Shown here piece after piece: positions 1 to 5,005 of a stretch of 5,005 nucleotides of DNA (its first letter is position 1; the number at the start of each line of letters is the position of its first letter). The stretch comes from CAZSWS01 sp964610765 (GTDB lineage Bacteria; Bacteroidota; Bacteroidia; Bacteroidales; Tannerellaceae). Position numbers and translations under genes: made by a program. The DNA is taken from NCBI GenBank assembly GCA_964610765.1, contig CAZSWS010000118.1:1-5005 (forward strand). Direction: 5' to 3'. The notes under the pieces are model-generated. The model saw only the letters and a list, made by a program, of their open reading frames with translations, was not told the origin of the DNA and ran no database searches.

Positions 1-1203
1 TTAAGTTTCCTGCAGTGAGTTTTCTTCAATAATTATATATGCAACATATTGCGTATTATTTCCTATTGGACATAATGAAAGAAAACCTTTTTTTATCTTG
101 TTGTCAATGGTTTGTATAGGGTGTTCTTTTTCGTATTTATAATAAAATGCTAAAGCTTCATCTTTAGCTTTAAAAAAATCAATTTTGAATACTCCTTTTG
201 ATTTATTGTAAATATGTTTGTTATATAGTTGATAGGCAAGTAAACCCATAGTGTATCTCATATTTATTTCGATACAAGGATGAATTGTATATTTGGCAAA
301 TTCATTTTTATATATAATCATATCAACCCCAAGATATCCTTTATATATATTACTTAGTTCATGCTCTAATACTTTTGTAATCTCTATTACTGTTTGATTA
401 ATTAACTCAAGAGATACATAAGGAAGTAAATGTTGATTTATAAGATTTCTTTGATCCCCAATATAATTGCCACTGAAATTACCTGAATTATCCGTTGAAA
501 AGAGTGAGAAACCTTCAAAAGAAAGTTGTCCCTTTCCATTCAAGTAAAACTCAAGGGCAAAATCACATTTTTTATCAAGCAATGGTTCTATGCTAATCTC
601 TTTTTGTTTATTTAGAATCCCATTGATAATAAGAATATCACTCGTATCTAAACGATTATTTCTGATAATGCGAATACCTCTTCCTGAGCTTGAATAGGGA
701 GCTTTAAGAATATAGGGTGGAGGTTGTTTCTGCATATATGCTTTTACATCATTTAGCGTAGAGCAGAAGAAAGGTGGTTGAACTGGGAATACATCAGAAA
801 GTAGCCTAAGGCAGTAGGCAGCAAAACGTCTGTGAGTAAATGTTTTTATTTTGCTTTGCCAACTAGGGAGCGCAATATTAGCTCCTTCATCGTTAAGTTG
901 TTGGAAATAATGTAATGCAGGCAATGTTAGTCCCCAGGGATTGAGTTTTAACTCTGCTGTTTTCTGAGAAATCAAAGCTTTTTTATTGATAATCTGTGGA
1001 AGCTCTAAACCATAGACTATGTTATTGCGAGTACCTTTTATATCAGATTCAACAAATACATAATCATCCTTTTCTCCATACCATTGGGGAAGTAAAGAGA
1101 GATCATGAATCATTGTTTGAATGTTTTTTGGGGGCATATAGTGTGGAGAGTCAACACGTATAGCCGTTTCATGTCCTGGGTTGAAATAATGGAGTATAGC
1201 CAT
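1..1203 (-). CDS. Uncharacterised ATP-grasp-like protein, 400 aa
   Basis: This is a complete reading frame: ATG at 1203-1201 and TAA at 3-1, right at the window edge. The fold looks like ATP-grasp, a family that typically joins a carboxylate to an amine or thiol through an acylphosphate. Visible support is a glycine-rich nucleotide-binding segment with a candidate ATP-binding lysine (YILKAPYSSSGRGIRII, residues 164-180, K167), an EP pair at 206-207, acidic positions D214 and E218, GVD at 292-294, and a late metal-binding-like EINMR (312-316). The N-terminus carries FNPGHE (7-12) and DLSLLPQWY (34-42), a module I associate with Bacteroidales hypothetical proteins, and it supports the chosen start. 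There is no signal peptide or membrane segment, so it is probably cytoplasmic. The substrate is unknown. It follows the DUF349 gene on the same strand but is separated from it by a strong hairpin. I am confident that the gene is real, moderately confident of the fold, and have no basis for a specific reaction. Confidence 0.85.
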   Translation of the reverse strand: MAILHYFNPGHETAIRVDSPHYMPPKNIQTMIHDLSLLPQWYGEKDDYVFVESDIKGTRNNIVYGLELPQIINKKALISQKTAELKLNPWGLTLPALHYFQQLNDEGANIALPSWQSKIKTFTHRRFAAYCLRLLSDVFPVQPPFFCSTLNDVKAYMQKQPPPYILKAPYSSSGRGIRIIRNNRLDTSDILIINGILNKQKEISIEPLLDKKCDFALEFYLNGKGQLSFEGFSLFSTDNSGNFSGNYIGDQRNLINQHLLPYVSLELINQTVIEITKVLEHELSNIYKGYLGVDMIIYKNEFAKYTIHPCIEINMRYTMGLLAYQLYNKHIYNKSKGVFKIDFFKAKDEALAFYYKYEKEHPIQTIDNKIKKGFLSLCPIGNNTQYVAYIIIEENSLQET

Positions 1204-1218
1204 TTTAATTGCTTGTAT

Positions 1219-1257
1219 AAAAAAGACTGTTATTCTTTCAGGATAACAGTCTTTTTT
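1219..1257 (-). terminator. Rho-independent terminator of the DUF349 gene
   Basis: A perfect 15-bp inverted repeat (1219-1233 with 1243-1257, arm AAAAAAGACTGTTAT) encloses a 9-nt loop (1234-1242). On the minus strand the stem ends in six T, giving a U-tract, and it begins 24 nt after the DUF349 stop codon. The plus strand also ends in seven T (1252-1258), so the element could work in both directions, although no plus-strand gene converges on it. The GC content of the stem is low, with GACTG as its strongest part. Its distal edge is only 15 nt from the ATG of the ATP-grasp gene. Confidence 0.85.
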
Positions 1258-1281
1258 TATCGTTTGAAAATATTTTACTTT

Positions 1282-3294
1282 TTATTCTAAATTTTCATCA
1301 ATTGTACTGATTTTTTGTATAATCAACTCCATATCTTCTTTTAACTTGCTAATTTTACGTTCCATGTCTTTTAAGAGTCCACCTCCTCCTTTGGATGAAA
1401 CGCTAAGGAATCCAATATTGTTTTCGTATGTAGCGAGTTCATTTTTAATCCGCTCGTAAGTTCGCATGAGTTTTTCTCTTTCACTATAGAGCTTGCCTTT
1501 TCCTTGTTGTCCGCTAACTATTTCAGAAATGTTGCTTTTGAAAGCCTGCATCTTTCGGTCTTTTACATCCACTTTTAAACGGTCATACTGTTTGTCTAGT
1601 GCTGTATGATAAATCTTATTTATTTTATCTTTTTCCCTAAAAGGGACAAAACCAATAGAAGCCCACGTGTTAATATGTTCTTTCAGTTGCTCAAGAGCTT
1701 CCTCTGTACTGAGATTTATATCTAAGTTGTCTATTTTTTCGATAAGAGCTTTTTTGGCTTCTAAATTATCGACTTCTTCAACTTTTTGAGAAGCAAATGT
1801 TTTATTCTTTTGTTCGAAAAAATAGTCACAAGCGGCAATAAACTGCTTCCAAATACTATCTGAGAATTTTCTAGGTACAGGACCAATTTCTTTCCACTCG
1901 TTTTGAATGGCAATCATTTTTTCAGTTGTCTCTCTCCACTCTGTACTGTCTTTCATTGCCTCTGCTTTTTCAACCAATACCTTTTTGAGTTCAAGGTTTT
2001 TGTCCATTTCACCTTTAACGTCCTTATAGAACTCACTCTTCTTGTTAAAATAAACATCGCAGGCAGCTCTGAATCTTTCAAATATCTTTACATTCTGTTT
2101 TTTAGGAGCAAAACCAATTGTTTTCCATTTATCTTGTAGTGCAATAACTTCTTTAGTCTTTATGTTCCAATCCTTAAATGTTTTTAGCTCATCATAATTG
2201 ATGGTTTCCAATATTTCACAGATTGCTGTTTTTTGCTCTAAGTTGTCTTTCTCTTTCTCTTTAAGTGAGTCAAAATGTTCTTGATGTCTTTTGTTTATAG
2301 CTGTAGATGCAGCTTTAAAGCGTTCCCAAATTTCTTCTCTAAACTCTTTTGCAACCGGACCAATTTCTCTCCATTGTTGATGCAGTTTTTGAAGTTGGTG
2401 AAAAGCAGAGATAACATCGGGTTCTTCTATGAGTTTTTCAACTACTTCAGATAAAGCTGTTTTTAGTTCAAGATTCTTTTTAAAATCATAATCTCTAAAT
2501 TGATTGTTGATTTTAATTATGTCATAGAACTTTTCTGAATATAATTGATAATTACGCCATAGCTCTTTAGCATGTTCCTGAGGGACTGATTTAATTTCTT
2601 TCCATTTTTGTTGGATATCCTTGAATTCATTGTATAGCTTATTAAAATCATCTTGACTTTCTGCCAATTCTTTCAAGCGGTCTATCATTTGAAGTTTTAG
2701 CGCATAGTTAGCTTCTTTCTGTCTTTCTTCTTCTTGGGCAATAGCTGCCTTTTTCTCTTTTATTGCTGTAAGGAGTTCTTTGAAGCGTATTTCATATTCA
2801 TTAGCTATGGGCTTGAATAATTCCTCTGTACCTCCTTCTTCAAGGAATAGTTTTTTTTCAGCTTCAACTTCGGCACGACGTATTTTATAAAATGAATGTT
2901 TTATAGACTCTAATTCAGTGCGAGAAACCTCTCCGATATTATCTGAAAGCTCTTTTAGTTTATCAAGTATATCTTGTTTAGAAGGCTTGACAGATTGTGT
3001 TTTTTCAGTAGTTTGTTCCGTTTTTTCATTGGAAAATTCTTCTTTATTATCAGTTTCAGAAGAAGCTTTTACTACTTTTTCTTGCTCATCCTTTGCTGGG
3101 TTTTCAGGTGTGGGTAGGGCACTTTCGGTAGTTTGAGGATGAGAATCTTCTTTGTTTATTGATTCAACAGTTTTGTCCTCATTTTTTTCTGTTTCCGGAG
3201 CAATAATCTTTTCTTCGTTATTAGTCGGATTGTTTTTAGTTTCCATATTACCATTTTCTTGAGATGGCACGGTCGTTTCATTAGAGTTAATCAT
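1282..3294 (-). CDS. DUF349 repeat protein with disordered N-terminus and C-terminal coiled coil, 670 aa
   Basis: The protein runs from ATG (3294) to TAA (1284-1282). Residues 1 to about 105 are low complexity, rich in E, K, T, N, S and P, and probably disordered. Residues 106-195 are charged and helical. Five DUF349-type helical repeats follow. Each opens with an N-[LY]-[EA]-x-K-like motif (N196, N274, N351, N433, N510) and has a central W-x-x-I-G-like motif (W231, W308, W390, W467, W544). Repeats 2 to 4 then carry I-[WF]-x-[RQ]-F-x-A-A. The W-to-W spacing is 77, 82, 77 and 77 residues. A glycine-rich link (SSKGGGG, 633-639) leads to a final coiled-coil helix. No signal peptide or membrane segment is seen, so it is presumably cytoplasmic. 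The molecular function of DUF349 is not established to my knowledge; the repeat architecture suggests a scaffold or binding role, which is inference. M17 (3246) is an alternative start. Transcription probably begins in the 3295-3521 gap and ends at the hairpin at 1219-1257. Confidence 0.95.
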   Translation of the reverse strand: MINSNETTVPSQENGNMETKNNPTNNEEKIIAPETEKNEDKTVESINKEDSHPQTTESALPTPENPAKDEQEKVVKASSETDNKEEFSNEKTEQTTEKTQSVKPSKQDILDKLKELSDNIGEVSRTELESIKHSFYKIRRAEVEAEKKLFLEEGGTEELFKPIANEYEIRFKELLTAIKEKKAAIAQEEERQKEANYALKLQMIDRLKELAESQDDFNKLYNEFKDIQQKWKEIKSVPQEHAKELWRNYQLYSEKFYDIIKINNQFRDYDFKKNLELKTALSEVVEKLIEEPDVISAFHQLQKLHQQWREIGPVAKEFREEIWERFKAASTAINKRHQEHFDSLKEKEKDNLEQKTAICEILETINYDELKTFKDWNIKTKEVIALQDKWKTIGFAPKKQNVKIFERFRAACDVYFNKKSEFYKDVKGEMDKNLELKKVLVEKAEAMKDSTEWRETTEKMIAIQNEWKEIGPVPRKFSDSIWKQFIAACDYFFEQKNKTFASQKVEEVDNLEAKKALIEKIDNLDINLSTEEALEQLKEHINTWASIGFVPFREKDKINKIYHTALDKQYDRLKVDVKDRKMQAFKSNISEIVSGQQGKGKLYSEREKLMRTYERIKNELATYENNIGFLSVSSKGGGGLLKDMERKISKLKEDMELIIQKISTIDENLE

Positions 3295-3521
3295 AGCAGT
3301 CTCGTTTTAGGAAAGTATTGTTTTAGGCTTTCCAGTTTAATATTTTAGTAAATACAAATTAAGTCATTTATTTTTTTAAAACCGAATCATTAATGGTATT
3401 TCTTAGTACTTAAGTGATAATCAAAGAAGATAAGTCTTTTTTACCTTATTTAAGCACAACTTTTGATAGGTAGATATCTTCTTAATTTAGTTTTAACCGG
3501 CAAGGCAAATGTATTTGCATT
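3295..3521. other. AT-rich intergenic region between phosphatase and DUF349 genes
   Basis: These 227 bp contain no supportable gene. Besides the candidate promoter at 3355-3386 there are two small repeats. One is a 6-bp inverted repeat GGAAAG/CTTTCC (3310-3315 and 3328-3333) in the DUF349 leader, overlapping a direct repeat GTTTTAGG (3304-3311 and 3320-3327). The other is a 9-bp inverted repeat AAGAAGATA/TATCTTCTT (3424-3432 and 3475-3483) with a 42-nt spacer, downstream of the phosphatase gene. Neither looks like a normal terminator. Confidence 0.5.
3355..3386 (-). promoter_or_regulatory. Candidate Bacteroidetes-type promoter for the DUF349 gene
   Basis: On the minus strand, TTCG at 3386-3383 is followed after 20 nt by TTAATTTG at 3362-3355. 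The Bacteroidetes primary sigma factor consensus is TTTG about 19-21 nt before TAnnTTTG, so each box has one mismatch and the spacing is right. The implied leader would be roughly 50 nt before the ATG at 3294. In sequence this AT-rich, such a match can arise by chance. Confidence 0.3.
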
Positions 3522-4061
3522 CTAATTAGAACTCATTATCTGNNNNNNNNNNNNNNNNNNNNNNNNNNNNNNNNNNNNNNNNNNNNNNNNNNNNNNNNNN
3601 NNNNNNNNNNNNNNNNNNNNNNNNNNNNNNNNNNNNNNNNNNGTGTTGATAATAGCTTTGGGATTTACCAACCAGCCATAGGGAACAATCGCTTCTTTAT
3701 CCCACGCATCAATGATTTTTTTTCCTGCATCAAGATTCCCATTACCAAGTCGACGCATAACTTCTTCTTCAGTTTTGTTTTCGTCAGGTCCGTAGTCTAT
3801 TTCTGTAAATGAATCCAGGTTTATTATACGTTTGTTTATATGCATTTCTTGTATAGCTAGCTCTGCGGTTTGCTTTGCTCTTTTAAGCGGAGAAGCGTAA
3901 ATAATATCTGGAATAAGGTCATGTTCATAAAGAAATTTACCAATACTTCTTCCTCTTTGTTCTTCGACTAAAGACAAGTCTGTTCTTGCGCCCACTCTAG
4001 TAGGGGTTTCTCCTTTTTTAAAAGTGTTCCCATGGCGTGCAATGATTATTCTACTCTTCAT
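3522..4061 (-). CDS. Histidine phosphatase family protein (phosphoglycerate-mutase-like), interrupted by assembly gap
   Basis: The family removes phosphate from small molecules through a phosphohistidine intermediate. Counting from ATG 4061, the signature RHGNT (residues 9-13) supplies the nucleophile H10 and phosphate-binding R9. The segment SPLKRAKQTA (57-66) supplies the second arginine, R61, and TEIDYGPDE (86-94) holds the likely acid E87. Sequence is readable to about residue 140. The 100-N gap then removes the region where the second catalytic histidine would be expected. The last bases before the stop (TAG at 3524-3522, reading QIMSSN) share the frame only if the gap length is a multiple of three plus one, so the 3' end is uncertain. 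A TTG start at 4118 would overlap the upstream gene by 26 bp; the ATG is preferred because it places RHG close to the N-terminus, as usual. It lies 31 bp after the cytidylyltransferase gene and is probably co-transcribed, which suggests a sugar-phosphate substrate (inference). Confidence 0.85.
   Translation of the reverse strand: MKSRIIIARHGNTFKKGETPTRVGARTDLSLVEEQRGRSIGKFLYEHDLIPDIIYASPLKRAKQTAELAIQEMHINKRIINLDSFTEIDYGPDENKTEEEVMRRLGNGNLDAGKKIIDAWDKEAIVPYGWLVNPKAIINXXXXXXXXXXXXXXXXXXXXXXXXXXXXXXXXXXQIMSSN
3543..3642. other. Assembly gap (100 N)
   Basis: Exactly 100 consecutive N are present, the conventional size for a scaffold gap of unknown length. The gap falls inside the 3' part of the histidine phosphatase gene, so the true distance, the reading frame across it, and even whether the two sides are adjacent in the genome are not established by this sequence. 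Confidence 0.99.
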
Positions 4062-4092
4062 ATAAGTTTTAAATTCTATAAGGATTTCCTGT

Positions 4093-4932
4093 TTATAGCG
4101 AAAGATCGAATTCACCAAACTCTTTAATAATAGCTTCAGCCCTTTCTATATCTTCCGGAGAGTCTACACCTGACATGGATTTTCGTCCTCTAAGACTGAC
4201 TTCGATTGTTTTAACTGAGATTCTGTGATGGAGAAACCGCATTTGCTCTAGTTTTTCTGAAATTTCGTATGGTGAAGGTTCTATTTTGAAATACTTTTCA
4301 ATAGCTTCATATGTATAGGAATATAAGCCTATATGCCTTCTAACGGGTGATTTATCCATAACTTCTTTCATCTTTTCTTTATTTCTAATCACAGGTAAAA
4401 TGGCTTTACTAAAAGTTAAGGCGTATCCAAGCTTGTCTATTTCTACAGTAGTCCCTGAGTATGGAGTGACTTTTTTGCTTTCTTTCATGCGGTCATATTC
4501 ATCCCACGATAAGTGTATGCAAGGAGTGAAAACTTCTCCTTGCTCATCATTTTTCCAGGCTTCTATCATTTCAAGGATAAACCAAGGAGGACAGAGAGGG
4601 TTATCCCCTTGAAGATTAATAATGAGTTTGGGTTTAACCTTCATTCTAGAAGCCACAGCCCAACATCTTTCAGTCCCACTTTTACATGACTCAGAAGTCA
4701 TTGTGACAGGTACGTTATTTGCCTTGCAAAAATCAAAAATGGAGTTATGATCGGTAGCTACTACATAGTTGCTTCTCTCTGTTTTTTGGCAGACATACTT
4801 AGCAATTTCGGCTACACGCAAAACCATTTCTTTTCCGGCAATAGGAATAAGCGGTTTGCGAGGTAAACGTGTAGAAGCAAAACGTGAAGGAATAACGATT
4901 AAAATATCAGACTCATTTTTTAGTTCAGTCAT
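4093..4932 (-). CDS. KdsB-family 3-deoxy-ulosonate (CMP-Kdo-like) cytidylyltransferase, 279 aa
   Basis: KdsB transfers CMP from CTP to Kdo or a related 3-deoxy-ulosonic acid, activating it for lipopolysaccharide or capsule assembly in the cytoplasm. From ATG 4932 the family motifs appear in order: the nucleotide loop PSRFASTRLPRKPL (15-28), ATDH (59-62), SGTER (85-89), LQGDNP (107-112), HIGLYSY (200-206), LEQMRFL (228-234) and SGVDSPEDIERA (254-265). D110 and D257 match the acidic residues expected to hold Mg2+. Several positions differ from typical KdsB: IPSR for IPAR, LPRKPL for LPGKPL, QGDNP for QGDEP, and TPYSGTTVEI (156-165) where KdsB usually has a PNxVKVV-like strand. At 279 residues it is longer than the usual 245-255. 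A TTG start at 4977 would add 15 hydrophobic residues, which is unusual for the family, so ATG 4932 is chosen. The downstream phosphatase is 31 bp away. The family is secure, but the exact sugar is not, so I give no gene symbol. Confidence 0.9.
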   Translation of the reverse strand: MTELKNESDILIVIPSRFASTRLPRKPLIPIAGKEMVLRVAEIAKYVCQKTERSNYVVATDHNSIFDFCKANNVPVTMTSESCKSGTERCWAVASRMKVKPKLIINLQGDNPLCPPWFILEMIEAWKNDEQGEVFTPCIHLSWDEYDRMKESKKVTPYSGTTVEIDKLGYALTFSKAILPVIRNKEKMKEVMDKSPVRRHIGLYSYTYEAIEKYFKIEPSPYEISEKLEQMRFLHHRISVKTIEVSLRGRKSMSGVDSPEDIERAEAIIKEFGEFDLSL

Positions 4933-5005
4933 AACAAATGCTGTGTTTATAATTAAAATAAGGATAAAAGTATACAATTTAGCTCAATAGTTCAGTTTAA
5001 TACTC
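4933..5005. other. AT-rich leader upstream of the cytidylyltransferase gene
   Basis: These 73 bp precede ATG 4932 on the minus strand. There is no clear Shine-Dalgarno sequence, which is normal for Bacteroidetes. A TAnnTTTG-like box (TACTTTTA, 4972-4965) lies 32 nt before the start but has no upstream TTTG at the right spacing. The upstream gene is outside the window, so it cannot be told whether this is a promoter region or an operon-internal spacer. Confidence 0.4.

Noticed and set aside
1105..1290. Plus-strand open frames opposite the four genes (for example 1105-1290, 1903-2139, 2918-3136, 4400-4612)
   Set aside because: They are short, lie opposite clearly coding sequence, have low-complexity or cysteine/phenylalanine/serine-rich products typical of antisense frames, and show no recognisable domain.
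3424..3483. 9-bp inverted repeat as a terminator or regulatory hairpin after the phosphatase gene
   Set aside because: The 42-nt spacer is long, the arms are AT-rich and no T-tract follows on the minus strand, so a chance repeat is more likely.
4062..4118. Translationally coupled overlap of the phosphatase start (TTG 4118) with the cytidylyltransferase end
   Set aside because: The ATG at 4061 puts the RHG motif at residues 9-11, as expected for the family, and the extra 19 residues show no family features.
4965..4972. TAnnTTTG-like promoter box upstream of the cytidylyltransferase gene
   Set aside because: The nearest upstream TTG is only 12 nt away instead of about 20, and such single boxes are frequent in AT-rich DNA.
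4933..4977. N-terminal extension of the cytidylyltransferase from a TTG codon, looking like a membrane anchor or signal segment
   Set aside because: KdsB enzymes are cytoplasmic and begin a few residues before the IPAR/IPSR loop. ATG 4932 gives that arrangement, and the hydrophobic stretch is explained by AT-rich non-coding DNA.
4978..5005. tRNA-like D-arm resemblance (TAGCTCA, TAGTTCA) on the plus strand at the window end
   Set aside because: There is no GG in the expected D-loop position, no acceptor stem can be formed with what is visible, and the window ends before an anticodon arm could be seen.

Overview
The window is AT-rich and looks like a chromosomal fragment from a member of the Bacteroidales (Bacteroides, Parabacteroides or Dysgonomonas type). 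Three things point that way: a long protein built from DUF349 repeats, an ATP-grasp-like protein with the N-terminal FNPGHE / DLSLLPQWY module that I associate with Bacteroidales hypothetical proteins, and translation starts without strong Shine-Dalgarno sequences. The genus assignment is inference. All four genes lie on the minus strand, so the transcription order runs from high to low coordinates.

Region by region: (1) 4933-5005 is a short AT-rich leader with no convincing promoter. (2) 4093-4932 encodes a divergent KdsB-family CMP-sugar (3-deoxy-ulosonate) cytidylyltransferase. Thirty-one bases later comes 3522-4061, a histidine-phosphatase (phosphoglycerate-mutase-like) gene interrupted by a run of exactly 100 N (3543-3642), which is an assembly gap. 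These two genes probably form an operon that makes or activates an acidic sugar for a surface glycan. (3) 3295-3521 is AT-rich and intergenic, with one candidate Bacteroidetes-type promoter. (4) 1282-3294 encodes a 670-residue protein with a disordered acidic N-terminus, five evenly spaced DUF349 repeats and a C-terminal coiled coil. (5) 1219-1257 is a perfect 15-bp stem-loop terminator. (6) 1-1203 encodes an uncharacterised ATP-grasp-like protein whose start codon lies only 15 nt beyond the terminator hairpin.

The cytidylyltransferase and phosphatase plausibly act in one pathway. The DUF349 and ATP-grasp genes look like separate conserved Bacteroidales genes of unknown function. No mobile element, CRISPR array or RNA gene is evident. 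The points most worth following are the divergent active-site motifs of the cytidylyltransferase and its phosphatase partner, and the hairpin pressed against the start of the ATP-grasp gene. I do not see a clear new multi-gene system.
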